Below the pieces are notes generated by a model. The model was given only the letters and a program-made list of their open reading frames with translations. It was not told the origin of the DNA and made no database searches. A program made the translations under genes and the position numbers. Shown piece after piece: positions 36,201 to 44,468 of a stretch of 64,000 bases of DNA. The stretch is from contig NZ_JAUEMJ010000001.1 in NCBI RefSeq assembly GCF_030403505.1, positions 369,752 through 433,751 on the forward strand, in the 5' to 3' direction. Every line of letters begins with the position of its first letter. The stretch's first letter is position 1. Source of the stretch: Glycomyces tritici (GTDB taxonomy: Bacteria > Actinomycetota > Actinomycetes > Mycobacteriales > Micromonosporaceae).

Positions 36201-38108
36201 GCGGATGCGCAGCTGCGGTACGGATTCGGCGGCGCGGCCGGGCAGTTGGAGGCCGAAGTCGTGGAGGTGGATGGTGCCGTCGGCGCGTTTGATGTGGTAG
36301 GGGCGTTCTTCGGCGACGGTGACGCCGAGGTGGCGCAGGACGGGGAGGGCTTCGGAGAGGCCGATGGCCTGGTCGAAGGCGTAGATCTTGAAGTGGACGT
36401 CGTCGTCGCTGCCGCCGCGGCGGAACAGCTGGAGTTCCATGTCGCCCGGTTCGCGCAGTGTTTCGAGTTTCGCGATGTCCTTGGCGGCGTCGATCGGTGA
36501 GTGCTCGGCCTTGTAGGCGGGCGGGTAGGCGTGGGCGTAGGCCTTGGCGAGCATGCGGGCCTGGCCTTCGCCGATGTGGTGGTCGAGTTGGAGGGCGAGG
36601 TCGGCGTCCCAGGAGCGGGTGGCGTCGGCGAGTTCGGCCTGGATGGACTCGACGTCGACCGGGGGGTGGTCGGCGAAGGGGTCGATGCGGACGACGAAGT
36701 GGAGGCGGGCGAGCACCGATTCGGTGACGCGGGCGTCGTAGTCGATCTGGGAGCCGCGCAGGCGCCGGCGCAGGATCTCTTCGATCTTCTGGCGGTTCTC
36801 GGTGTTGTAGCGGTCGCGCGGGAGGTAGACGAGGCAGGAGTAGAAGCGGCCGTAGACGTCTCGGCGGGCGAACAGGCGCAGGCGGCGGCGTCCGGCGAGG
36901 CGCAGGACGCCCATGGCGGTGGTGTAGAGGTCGTCGGTGCGGGCTTGGAACAGCTCGTCGCGGGGGTAGGTCTCGAGGGCGGTGACGAGGTCCTTCCCGG
37001 AGTGGGAGGAGAGGGTGACGCCGGAGCGTTCCAGGACGTCCTGGACTTTGCGTTTGACGACGGGCAGGTCGGTGACGCTGGAGAGGTAGGCGGCGGAGGT
37101 GAACAGGCCGAGGAAGCGGAGTTCGCCGTCGGGGTTGCCGTCGGCGTCGAAGGTCTTCACGCCGATGTAGTCCATGAAGGACGTGCGGTGGACGGTGGAG
37201 CGGGCGTTCGACTTGGTGATGACCAGGAGCCGCTTGGCGCCGATCTGCGCGCGCGCGTCGGTGTTGAAGGAGGCGAGCGGGCGCGGCGCGGTCGGGGCCT
37301 TGCGCAGCAGGCCCAGGCCGGTCTCCGCCATGGGTGTGAGGGCTTCGTCGTCGCCGGCGCCGGTGAGGCGGTACTGGCGGAAGCCCAGGAACGTGAACTT
37401 GTCGTCCGCGAGCCAGCGCAGGAGTTCGACGGTGTCGTCGATGTCCTTGGGCGGGACGGGGAGGGGCGTGGTGCCTTCGGTGCCGGTGGCGGCGCGGTCG
37501 AGGTCTTCGGCGATCTGGAGGGCTTTGGCGCGCATGGCCTGCCAGTCGGCGACGCACACGCCGACGTCGGAGAGGACTTCGAGGATGTCCGCTTCGAGTT
37601 CGGCGAGGAACGCGGCGTCGGCGACGCGCTGGGTCTCGATGTGCATCCAGGATTCGGCGCGGCCGTCGGCGGCGGGGGCTTCCTGGAGGTTGCCGTCCTG
37701 GTCGCGGCGGACGGGGACGATGGGGTGGACGAACACGGAGACGTCGACGCCGTGCTTGTTGAACAGGCCGGTGAGGGAGTCCACGAGGAACGGGGAGTCG
37801 TCGCAGACGATGTCTACGCGGGTGGAGGAGGCGGCGTCGGGGCCTTCGGCGTCCTCGGGGCAGTCGAGTTCGAGGATGATCTGGCCGGGGGCGCGGACCT
37901 CGGCCATGCGGCGGTGGTGGGCGGTGGTCTCCAGGAGCTGGTGGGCGCTGCGGCCGACGAGGTCGTCGTCGGAGACGAGGCTCCAGTAGAGCTCGACCAG
38001 TCTCGCCAGGGATTCGTCGGGGCCGGCCAGTCGGGCGGCCTCCTGGAGCAGTTCCTCCCGGTCGGGGAGGGTCTCGCGGAACTCTTCGTCGCCGATGAAC
38101 GCCAACAC
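33210..38108 (-). CDS. gdh2: NAD-specific glutamate dehydrogenase (large, 180-kDa class), 1632 aa
   Basis: Catabolic, NAD-dependent oxidative deamination of glutamate to 2-oxoglutarate and ammonia. The protein has the length and domain order of the large Streptomyces/Mycobacterium type: a long N-terminal regulatory half with ACT-like segments (PFLVDSLTGLFNKHGVDVSV near residue 105), then the catalytic core from about residue 830 (RVARGGLRWSDRLEDFRTE, VGAKGGFVLK, GIGDMGGDVFGNGM, FIDNSAGVDTSDHEVN), then a helical C-terminal region. Start GTG at 38108. It has a terminator and no partner gene; divergent from the DUF4178 cassette. It would feed on glutamate of the kind imported by GluABCD. Confidence 0.95.
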   Translation of the reverse strand: MLAFIGDEEFRETLPDREELLQEAARLAGPDESLARLVELYWSLVSDDDLVGRSAHQLLETTAHHRRMAEVRAPGQIILELDCPEDAEGPDAASSTRVDIVCDDSPFLVDSLTGLFNKHGVDVSVFVHPIVPVRRDQDGNLQEAPAADGRAESWMHIETQRVADAAFLAELEADILEVLSDVGVCVADWQAMRAKALQIAEDLDRAATGTEGTTPLPVPPKDIDDTVELLRWLADDKFTFLGFRQYRLTGAGDDEALTPMAETGLGLLRKAPTAPRPLASFNTDARAQIGAKRLLVITKSNARSTVHRTSFMDYIGVKTFDADGNPDGELRFLGLFTSAAYLSSVTDLPVVKRKVQDVLERSGVTLSSHSGKDLVTALETYPRDELFQARTDDLYTTAMGVLRLAGRRRLRLFARRDVYGRFYSCLVYLPRDRYNTENRQKIEEILRRRLRGSQIDYDARVTESVLARLHFVVRIDPFADHPPVDVESIQAELADATRSWDADLALQLDHHIGEGQARMLAKAYAHAYPPAYKAEHSPIDAAKDIAKLETLREPGDMELQLFRRGGSDDDVHFKIYAFDQAIGLSEALPVLRHLGVTVAEERPYHIKRADGTIHLHDFGLQLPGRAAESVPQLRIRFENAFRAAWTGEAESDRFNELVIAAGLTWRQVVVLRALAKYLRQCGFVFSQAFISATLGAYPEIAANLVRLFEARFDPRVGADRDAAVARIDDSLAEGLAAVPNLDADRILRAFLTLIRSTLRTSYFQRADTGRPKEHVAFKFDARAIDFLPKPRPMFEVFVYSPHFEGVHMRYGRVARGGLRWSDRLEDFRTEILGLVKAQEVKNTVITPVGAKGGFVLKRTDFPDRTALQAEGVARYREFISALLDITDNRDADNTVVPPPNVVRHDGDDPYLVVAADKGTATFSDIANAVAAEYGFWLGDAFASGGSVGYDHKKMGITARGAWESVKRHFRGLTRDGDEHNPAEGIDTQTQDFTVVGIGDMGGDVFGNGMLLSEHIRLVAAFNHMHIFIDPNPVAAASYTERRRLFDMPRSTWADYDPTLISAGGGVWERSAKSIPVSPEARTALGIHADTKDLTPPELIRAILTAPVDLLWNGGIGTYVKSTAQTDADAGDKANDAVRVNGEQLRCRVVGEGGNLGFTQLGRIEYAQTGGPDGTGGHCNTDFIDNSAGVDTSDHEVNIKILLRSAALTGRVEPEHRNKLFMDMADDVADAVLAHNYGQNMALANASRLGTRLLPVHIRLMKHLEKTVGLDREIEGLPSDKQLKERVATGTAMTEPELSVLLSYVKIWAKRAVLDSGLPDEEWTAPVLRSYFPAPLREPYADLMADHPLRREIVATAVVGEAVNRAGTTFLFRIADETGADVVDVIRAYVIIRDAFGLPDLWRRIEALDNQVPQDAQIAGMLVIRRLLDRGVRWLVQHRRGALDVSAETERLRPGLAVLQPRLPELLHDSEAVGFEQFCDELEEQGMPAEIARDASAPIFGFGLVDVVECARLNDTDLHQTAEVYYGIAATVHLDAILNEISALPRTNRWQTLARSALRYDLYGAMAGLTASVLQAKPGTDPDEAVDSWADRNAAEIERIHEATAEATRSDEKLAVLSVSLRQIRGLVETDGE

Positions 38109-38239
38109 GTCTCGATCTCCAGTCCGATTCGACTCGGCCCACCTCGTCGTGGGCCGCCTACAGGCTAGATCCTATGGATCTGAGCGGGCATCGTAGGGTT
38201 CTCACGCGACACGGGGGTTACACCTGCATTGCGGAACTG

Positions 38240-38266
38240 CGGTGACACCGGCTTTGCCAACTTGGC
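38240..38266 (+). promoter_or_regulatory. Two 11-bp palindromes ahead of the DUF4178 cassette
   Basis: CGGTGACACCG (38240-38250) and GCCAACTTGGC (38256-38266) lie 53-79 bp before the ATG of the DUF4178 gene in the 210-bp divergent region with gdh. They are candidate operator half-sites; a promoter was not assigned with confidence. Confidence 0.35.
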
Positions 38267-38318
38267 GGTAGAGTGACGTCAAGGAACCATCCCGCACCCA
38301 CTTTGTGAAGGCCACGCC

Positions 38319-38930
38319 ATGGAAGCCGTCATCATCCTGCTGCTCATCGCCGCCGTCGTGTTCGCCGGCTGGTGGTTGTGGCGCAGGAACTCCCGCAAGA
38401 ACGAACCCGTCCCCCCGCGGCCCCCGGCCGACCCGTTCGCGGACGCCGACACCGACGTGCTGCGCGGCGACCCGCTGCGGCTCAAGGCGGCCGACCTGGT
38501 CGAGCTGTACGGCAAAACCCTCGCCGTGCGCGGCACGCTGCGCCTGTCGGAGGGCGACTACCGGTGGGCCGAGCACTTCCTGGACACCGGCACCGGTGTG
38601 CGGCGCTGGCTGTCGGTCGAGGCCGACCCGGACGTGGAGATGGTGCTGTGGGAGGAGGTCACCGACACCGACCTGCAGCCCGGCCCGCGTGAACTCAGTC
38701 ACGAAGGCGTCTCGTTCAAGTCGGACGAGAAGGGCAAGGCGAAGTACGTGAGCGAGGCGACGACGGGCCTGGCCCCGGCCGGTACGCTGCGCTATCACGA
38801 CTACGCGGGCCCCGACGGCCAGAAGCTGTCCTTCGAGGCGTTCGGCGACGACGCCAAGTGGGAGGTGGCGAAGGGGCTTACCCTGGACCGCAACCAGGTC
38901 ACGATCTACCACCAGAGCGACGAGGCCTGA
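38319..38930 (+). CDS. DUF4178-containing membrane-anchored protein, 203 aa
   Basis: Single N-terminal helix (AVIILLLIAAVVFAGWWLW, residues 3-21) followed by Arg/Lys and Pro and then a soluble domain of about 150 residues. The domain has beta-rich segments GKTLAVRGTLRLSEGDYRW and TLRYHDYAGPDGQKLSFEAF that fit DUF4178. No catalytic residues are obvious. It opens a five-gene plus-strand cluster with gaps of 70, 57, 36 and 13 bp to the next genes. Function unknown; context suggests membrane-associated polyamine or stress biology. Confidence 0.72.
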   Translation: MEAVIILLLIAAVVFAGWWLWRRNSRKNEPVPPRPPADPFADADTDVLRGDPLRLKAADLVELYGKTLAVRGTLRLSEGDYRWAEHFLDTGTGVRRWLSVEADPDVEMVLWEEVTDTDLQPGPRELSHEGVSFKSDEKGKAKYVSEATTGLAPAGTLRYHDYAGPDGQKLSFEAFGDDAKWEVAKGLTLDRNQVTIYHQSDEA

Positions 38931-39000
38931 CCCCCGTTCCCTCCCCCGCGATCCCCGCTCGCCTTCCCCACTGGAGCCCACGCTGATAGCGCATATCGAG

Positions 39001-39492
39001 GTGCCGTTCGTCGACGTCTCGGCCGCCTCGCTCACCTTCCGGCCGGACGCCCCGTCGATGCCGGTCCTGGACCTGCTCGAACGCGACGCCGGACCGCTGC
39101 GGCTCTCGCTGCGGCTGCTCGGCGCGAGCCACCAGGCGGTCGTCGCGACCCCTGACGGGCTCCTCTCGGAGACCCTCGCCTACCGGTCCGATTTCGGGCC
39201 GGACCTGCCCGAGGCGTTCAGCCAGCGGGTCGGCTCGTGGCGGCACCGGTACGAGTGCAGGGTCGAGAAGCTCACGGTTCCCGAACTGCGGCAGCGGGTC
39301 CGGGCCCTGCGCGACCGGGCCGTGCTGCGCACCGGCGAACCGGACCTGCTGGTGGGCGTGTTCGGGGAGGACCCGGACGCGCTCACGGCCCTGGAGGTCA
39401 CCGGGACGGCGCCGCTGTCGTGGCGGACCGTCCACACCTACCCGCAGTACGGCGAAGTCGTGACCACCACGAGCACTGTCGTACCGACGTAG
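39001..39492 (+). CDS. DUF2617 family protein, about 163-169 aa
   Basis: Uncharacterised soluble protein, second in the cassette. Conserved-looking segments are LLGASHQAVVA near residue 45 and HTYPQYGEVVTTTS at the C-terminus, the part that usually defines the family. The GTG at 39001 has only a poor ribosome site. A CTG at 38983, in frame, is preceded by GGAG at good spacing and would add LIAHIE; homologues from memory have a similar lead-in before the FVDVS-like strand. The coordinates use the GTG and the CTG is flagged as the alternative. Confidence 0.7.
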   Translation: MPFVDVSAASLTFRPDAPSMPVLDLLERDAGPLRLSLRLLGASHQAVVATPDGLLSETLAYRSDFGPDLPEAFSQRVGSWRHRYECRVEKLTVPELRQRVRALRDRAVLRTGEPDLLVGVFGEDPDALTALEVTGTAPLSWRTVHTYPQYGEVVTTTSTVVPT

Positions 39493-39549
39493 TCGCAATG
39501 CGCCCGTAAGCTGAACCGACTCCCCGACAGGACGACCCGAGGACCACCG

Positions 39550-40014
39550 ATGACCGATCAGCACCCGCCCCCTCCGCCGCCCGCCTCCCGCGGCCTGAAC
39601 TGGAAGCACTGGACCGCGATCATCGTCGTGATCGCCTTGTGCTGCGGCGGGGTCTTCCTGATGAACACGAACTTCTCGAACCCGACGGACACGATCCGCG
39701 ACCACTACACGCGGGCCGCGAACCTCGACGAGGGCGGCGGCAAGGCGTACACCTCGTCTTCCTCCCCGGCGATCGTGGCCGACCAGATCGACGACGACGC
39801 CGAAGCGCGCTCGGAGCGGTCCTCGGGCGGCACGTACTACCTGCAGTACTCCAAGCACATCGTGGCCGTCTCGCCCTACAACGGCGGCTCGAAGATCATG
39901 CTGCACGACTACCGCAGCGGCTACAACCACTACTCCTCGGTGTTCATCCTGTGGGGATGGTCGTCCTCACCCCCCTCGCCGTTCCGCGGCGGCGGCCCCG
40001 GCTCCGGCAAGTAG
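39550..40014 (+). CDS. DUF4247 membrane-anchored protein, 154 aa
   Basis: Third gene of the cassette. A Pro-rich N-terminus precedes one helix (WTAIIVVIALCCGGVFLM). The extracytoplasmic domain carries GGTYYLQYSKHIVAVSPYNG and RSGYNHYSSVFILWGW, which fits the DUF4247 pattern of a small Tyr-rich domain. The C-terminus is Gly/Pro-rich. No enzyme motif is visible. Start ATG at 39550. Confidence 0.7.
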   Translation: MTDQHPPPPPPASRGLNWKHWTAIIVVIALCCGGVFLMNTNFSNPTDTIRDHYTRAANLDEGGGKAYTSSSSPAIVADQIDDDAEARSERSSGGTYYLQYSKHIVAVSPYNGGSKIMLHDYRSGYNHYSSVFILWGWSSSPPSPFRGGGPGSGK

Positions 40015-40050
40015 CGCGAACCCAACCCAGACAAGGAAAGGCAACCCAAC

Positions 40051-40497
40051 ATGCTCGCACAGGTTGAAAGTCAACTGGGAGGGTTCGGGGGCGACGTCGC
40101 CGGCGCGCTCGCCTACAGCGTCATCGGCATCGCGCTGATGGTGCTCGGATTCTTCATCGTCGACTGGCTCACCCCCGGCAAGCTCGGCGAACTGATCTGG
40201 ACCCACCGCAACCGCAACGCCTCGCTCCTGCTCTCCTCCAACCTGATCGGCGTCGGCCTCATTGTGGTCGGCGCGATCTGGGCCTCGGAGGGGAACCTCG
40301 TCCAAGGCGTCATCTCGACGTTCGTGTTCGGCGTGATCGGCCTGGGCGCCATGGCCGTCGCGTTCCTCATCCTCGACGTGATCACCCCCGGGAAGCTCGG
40401 CGCGCTCGTCGTCGACGAGGAGCCGCACCCGGCCGTGTGGGTCAGCTCCGCCATGCACCTGGCCCTCGGCGGGGTCATCGCCATGGCGCTGTCGTGA
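40051..40497 (+). CDS. DUF350 integral membrane protein, 148 aa
   Basis: Four hydrophobic segments arranged as two related pairs: ALAYSVIGIALMVLGFFIVDWLTPGKLGEL and VISTFVFGVIGLGAMAVAFLILDVITPGKLG share the motif (V/I)(D/V)xxTPGKLG, as in DUF350 duplicated proteins (first repeat about residues 20-48, second about 88-116). DUF350 proteins are often encoded beside polyamine genes. ATG at 40051 follows AAGGAAAGG. Confidence 0.8.
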   Translation: MLAQVESQLGGFGGDVAGALAYSVIGIALMVLGFFIVDWLTPGKLGELIWTHRNRNASLLLSSNLIGVGLIVVGAIWASEGNLVQGVISTFVFGVIGLGAMAVAFLILDVITPGKLGALVVDEEPHPAVWVSSAMHLALGGVIAMALS

Positions 40498-40510
40498 ACC
40501 CGGTGCTGTC

Positions 40511-42088
40511 TTGACCGCTGAGGCCGCCCCTCAGACCGTGATGCCTGCGCGCCGGGTCCGCCTGGCGCGCTTCGGTCTGCTCGCCACCGCGTTCGCGGTC
40601 TCGGCGTGCGGGCTCGTCTACGAACTGGCGCTCATCACCTTGGGCGCCTACCTGGTCGGGAACACCGCGAAGCAGGCGTCGATCGTCCTGGCCGTCATGG
40701 TGTTCGCGATGGGGCTCGGCGCACTGGCGGCGAAGCCGCTGCGGCGCTGGCCGGCGCTGGCGTTCGCCGCGGTCGAGCTCGCCCTGGCCCTGCTGGGCGG
40801 GTTCAGTGTGATGCTGCTGTACGCGGCGTTCTCCTGGACCGACCTGTACAGCCTGCCGCTGGTGGTCGTGGCCGCGGCGATCGGGCTCCTGATCGGCGCC
40901 GAGATCCCGCTGCTCATGGAACTGCTGCAGCGCATCAGGGAGCAGGCCGCGGGCGCGGCCGTCGCGGACCTGAACGCCGCGGACTACCTGGGCGGGCTCA
41001 TCGGGGGCCTGGCGTTCCCGTTCATCCTGCTGCCGTTCTTCGGGCAGATCCAGGGCGCGCTCCTGGTGGGCGCGGTGAACGCCGTCGCGGGCGTCCTCCT
41101 CGTGTGGGTCCTGTTCCGCCACGACCTCTCCAAGGCCGCGAAGCAGCTCCTCACCGTCGTCGCGGCACTGACCGCGATACTGCTGGTGGCCGCGTTCGCG
41201 TACACCGGGAAGTTCGAGACCGCGGCCCGGCAGGCGCTGTACGCGGCGCCGATCGTCTACAGCGAGGACAGCCAGTACCAGCAGATCGTCATGACCGAGG
41301 CCGCCTCGCCGTTCGGCGAGCAGGACCTGCGGCTCTACCTCAACGGCGACCTGCAGTTCTCCTCAGTGGACGAATACCGGTACCACGAGGCGCTCGTCCA
41401 CCCGGCCATGAACGGCCCCCACGAGAACGTCCTGGTCCTCGGCGGCGGCGACGGCCTCGCCGTGCGCGAGATCCTCCGCTACCCCGACGTCGAGACGGTG
41501 ACCCTGGTCGACCTCGACGGGGCCGTCACCGACCTCGCCCGCGAATTCGACGACCTGGTGGCGCTCAACGAAGACGCCATGAACGACCCCAAGGTCGACG
41601 TCGTCAACGCCGACGCGTTCACCTGGCTGCGCGAGCAGACCGGCACCTGGGACACGATCATCGTCGACATGCCCGACCCGGACGCGACCGAGACCGCGAA
41701 GCTGTACTCGGTCGAGTTCTACGGCCTCGCGACCGACCACCTCGCCGAGACCGGCCGGATGGTCGTCCAGGCCGGCTCGCCCTACTTCGCGCCGAAGACG
41801 TTCTGGACCATCGCCTCGACCCTCGAAGCGGCCGGCCACAAGCCCGCCCCGTACTGGGTGTCGGTGCCCAGCTTCGGCGACTGGGGCTACATGCTCGTCC
41901 AGGCGGGCGGCGAAGTCCCCGACCTCGGCCTCGACACCTCCGTCGGCCCGTTCCAGTCCCTCACGCCCGAACTCGTGGAAGCCGCCCAGGTCTTCCCGCC
42001 CGACCGCGACCGCATGGACATGGAGCCCTCCACCCTCATGCGCCCCGTGATCCTCGACCGGGTCGAATCCGAGTGGAACAACTACTGA
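40511..42088 (+). CDS. Membrane-embedded spermidine synthase (polyamine aminopropyltransferase), 525 aa
   Basis: Fusion of about seven N-terminal membrane helices (residues 20-235) with a spermidine-synthase domain (residues about 250-520). The aminopropyltransferase core is visible: YSEDSQYQQIVMTE, the S-adenosyl loop LVLGGGDGLAVREI, VTLVDLD, the substrate gate DMPDPDATETAKLYSVEFY, and GDWGYML near the end. It would use decarboxylated S-adenosylmethionine; no SAM decarboxylase is near. The start is a TTG at 40511 in this reading with no good ribosome site, and ATG at 40541 is an alternative. Last gene of the DUF4178-DUF2617-DUF4247-DUF350 cluster, 13 bp after DUF350. Confidence 0.85.
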   Translation: MTAEAAPQTVMPARRVRLARFGLLATAFAVSACGLVYELALITLGAYLVGNTAKQASIVLAVMVFAMGLGALAAKPLRRWPALAFAAVELALALLGGFSVMLLYAAFSWTDLYSLPLVVVAAAIGLLIGAEIPLLMELLQRIREQAAGAAVADLNAADYLGGLIGGLAFPFILLPFFGQIQGALLVGAVNAVAGVLLVWVLFRHDLSKAAKQLLTVVAALTAILLVAAFAYTGKFETAARQALYAAPIVYSEDSQYQQIVMTEAASPFGEQDLRLYLNGDLQFSSVDEYRYHEALVHPAMNGPHENVLVLGGGDGLAVREILRYPDVETVTLVDLDGAVTDLAREFDDLVALNEDAMNDPKVDVVNADAFTWLREQTGTWDTIIVDMPDPDATETAKLYSVEFYGLATDHLAETGRMVVQAGSPYFAPKTFWTIASTLEAAGHKPAPYWVSVPSFGDWGYMLVQAGGEVPDLGLDTSVGPFQSLTPELVEAAQVFPPDRDRMDMEPSTLMRPVILDRVESEWNNY

Positions 42089-42233
42089 CCCGGCGCACCC
42101 CGCCCCGCACGTGAACGCCGTCCGCCGCAACCCGGCCCGAACCGCACCGCGGCACCGGCTCGGCACACTGCGCTATCCTGACACTCCCCTCGCCCCCAGC
42201 CCCACCAGCCCACCATTCACACAAGGAACCCCA

Positions 42234-42644
42234 GTGACCGCACCGCAGAACCCATACCTCGTCCCCGTCAAGTACGGCACCGGCCTCTCCGTCCTCAACA
42301 TCGTCGCGGGCGGCCTCCTCCTGCTGCTGGGCGTGCTCGCGCTCCTCGGCGGCAGGTTCAGCTTCTGGCTCGTCCTCGGCCCGCTCCTCCTGGCCATGGG
42401 CATCCTCTCCCTCACCAGGCCCTACGCCACCTACGACACCGCGACCGGCGCCCTGGACCTGTTCCACCCCTTCGGCTACCGCATGCGCTCCTACGGCGCG
42501 CCCAAGGGCGAGCGCATCTACTTCGACCCGGCCAAGTCCAAGATCATGCGCGCCCGCCAGAGCGGCGGCCCCCGCAAGGTCAGCATGGTCGGCATGAACC
42601 GCGACGACCTCGCCCGCCTCATCGCAGTCCTCCCCCAGGCCTGA
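42234..42644 (+). CDS. Small membrane protein, 136 aa
   Basis: Two adjacent hydrophobic segments (residues about 20-40 and 45-65) are followed by a soluble PH-like or charged domain (GYRMRSYGAPKGERIYFDPA, then IMRARQSGGPRKVSMVG). No family recognised. GTG at 42234 follows AAGGAAC. It starts 145 bp past the spermidine synthase and may or may not belong to the same transcript. A GC-rich hairpin with a homopolymer block follows. Confidence 0.65.
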   Translation: MTAPQNPYLVPVKYGTGLSVLNIVAGGLLLLLGVLALLGGRFSFWLVLGPLLLAMGILSLTRPYATYDTATGALDLFHPFGYRMRSYGAPKGERIYFDPAKSKIMRARQSGGPRKVSMVGMNRDDLARLIAVLPQA

Positions 42645-42682
42645 CCCCCGGCCAAGCGAACGGCCACATCGGACACGGCAAT

Positions 42683-42728
42683 GTGGCGGGGGGGGGGGGC
42701 CCCCCCCCCCCGCCCCCCCCCCCGCCAC
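42683..42728. terminator. Terminator with homopolymer core
   Basis: GTGGCGGG at 42683-42690 and CCCGCCAC at 42721-42728 form the outer stem between two convergent genes. The inside is pure G then C runs and is likely a mis-called stem. Confidence 0.6.
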
Positions 42729-42742
42729 TTGCCACCGGGCCG

Positions 42743-44314
42743 CTACTTCGCCCCGAGCACGGTCTCCTCGCCCACGACGACCTCCTCCAGGAGATCCACC
42801 GTCTCCCGCAGCTTCACAGGGGTGAGGAACAGTGCCGCGATGAACCCGACCGCCGCGATGCAGGCCGAGATCATGAACAGGTGCCCCGTCGCGTCCCCGT
42901 AGGAGGCGCGCACGATCTCGGCGACCGGCTCGGGCATCCCATCCAAGTCCAGTGTGGATCCGCCGAGACTGCCGCTCGCATCGATGCCCAGGGCCGCAAG
43001 GCCCGAGGCGATCTTGTCCGCGACCTGGTTCGCGAGAACCGCGCCCAGGACCGACACGCCGATCGTGCCGCCGAGCGAACGGAAGAACGCGATCGCGCCC
43101 GAGGCCGCACCGAGCTCGCGCAGCGGCACCGAGTTCTGGACCACCAGCACGAGGTTCTGCATGGCCATGCCGACCCCGGTGCCGACCAGGAACATGCCCG
43201 CCCCCATGAACACCAGGGAGGTCGTGTGGTCGATGGTCGCGAGCATCGCGAAGCCGCCCGTCAAGACCAGTGCGCCGGTGACGATGTACGGCTTGACCTT
43301 CCCGGACTCGGACACCATCCGCCCGGCCACCGCGGAGGAGACCATGACGCCGAACATCATCGGGATGGTCAGCAGCCCGGCCTCGGTCGGCGAGAAGCCG
43401 CGGGCGATCTGGAAGTACTGGCCGAGGAAGACCGCGCCGCCGAACATGGCCATGCCCACCGCGAGGCTGGCGACGACCGCGAGCGCGGGGTCGCGGCGCC
43501 TGATGACGTGCAGCGGCACGACCGGATCCTTGACCTTGGCCTCAACGACCGTGGCCGCGCCGAGCAGGAGCACCGAGCCGGCGACCATGAGCGCGGTCTG
43601 CCAGGAGATCCAGTCGAAGTCGTTGCCCACGAACGTGACCCACAGCAGCAGCAGGCTGACGCCCGCGGCGATGAGCGTCGCACCGAGGTAGTCGATCTTC
43701 GTGTCGGGCCGCTTCGTCTCGGCCAGGTGCAGGGTGCGCTGGAGCATCAGGAAGGCCACGACCGCGATCGGGACGGCCAGGAAGAAGCACCACTGCCAGC
43801 CGAGCCAGTCGGCGTCGGTGATCGCGCCGCCCAGCAGCGGTCCGCCCACAGTGGAGACGGCCATGACGGCCCCGAGGTAGCCGTTGTACCGGCCGCGCTC
43901 CTTCGGGCTGACCATCGCGCCGATGATCACCTGCACGAGGACCTGCAGGGCGCCCATGCCGAGGCCCTGGACCGCGCGGAGGGCGATGAGCTGGCCCGTG
44001 TTCTCCACCAGGCCGCACAGCAGCGAGGCGGCGGCGAAGATGACGATCGCGATCTGGAGCAGGCGCTTCTTGTCGAACAGGTCGGCGAGCTTGCCCCACA
44101 CCGGCGTCGACGCCGTGCTCGCGAGGAGGGTCGCGGTGACGACCCACGTGTACTGGGACTGCGTGCCCTCGAGGTCGCCGACGATCTGCGGGAGCGCGAC
44201 GGAGACGACGGTGGACGAGACCATCGCCGCGAACAGGACCATGAGCAGGCCGGAGAGGGCCCGCATGATCTCGCGGTGGGTCATCGGCGCGGGTGCGGCG
44301 GTTGCGGCGGTCAA
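42743..44314 (-). CDS. MFS drug:H+ antiporter (DHA2, 14-TMS), 523 aa
   Basis: Export pump of the EmrB/QacA type. Hydrophobic profile fits 14 helices. The family signature near the second helix is TATLLASTASTPVWGKLADL and the antiporter motif C lies in GPLLGGAITD. The start is TTG at 44314, 7 bp after a perfect AGGAGG; the frame is open upstream but a TTG with that site is the best start. It is divergent from a TetR regulator with an operator between them, which points to ligand-induced export. Confidence 0.9.
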   Translation of the reverse strand: MTAATAAPAPMTHREIMRALSGLLMVLFAAMVSSTVVSVALPQIVGDLEGTQSQYTWVVTATLLASTASTPVWGKLADLFDKKRLLQIAIVIFAAASLLCGLVENTGQLIALRAVQGLGMGALQVLVQVIIGAMVSPKERGRYNGYLGAVMAVSTVGGPLLGGAITDADWLGWQWCFFLAVPIAVVAFLMLQRTLHLAETKRPDTKIDYLGATLIAAGVSLLLLWVTFVGNDFDWISWQTALMVAGSVLLLGAATVVEAKVKDPVVPLHVIRRRDPALAVVASLAVGMAMFGGAVFLGQYFQIARGFSPTEAGLLTIPMMFGVMVSSAVAGRMVSESGKVKPYIVTGALVLTGGFAMLATIDHTTSLVFMGAGMFLVGTGVGMAMQNLVLVVQNSVPLRELGAASGAIAFFRSLGGTIGVSVLGAVLANQVADKIASGLAALGIDASGSLGGSTLDLDGMPEPVAEIVRASYGDATGHLFMISACIAAVGFIAALFLTPVKLRETVDLLEEVVVGEETVLGAK

Positions 44315-44396
44315 GAGACGGCCTCCTAGGGTGTTGCTGGAGGAGGGCCGGGGGGTCGTTGGGCCCGGCGGCCGGAGACATGAAGACGCCGCAATG

Positions 44397-44453
44397 TAGT
44401 GAACGCTGCGTCTCTTATATAACGCTAGCATTTAGTGAACGCATCGTTCACTA
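44397..44453. promoter_or_regulatory. Operator for the divergent MFS/TetR pair
   Basis: A 9-bp perfect inverted repeat, TAGTGAACG-3-CGTTCACTA (44433-44453), and a second left arm TAGTGAACG at 44397 with a weak right arm. Between them is the AT-rich TATATAACGC. It is 16 bp before the TetR start. Confidence 0.75.
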
Positions 44454-44468
44454 CCGAAGGGATGGCCG

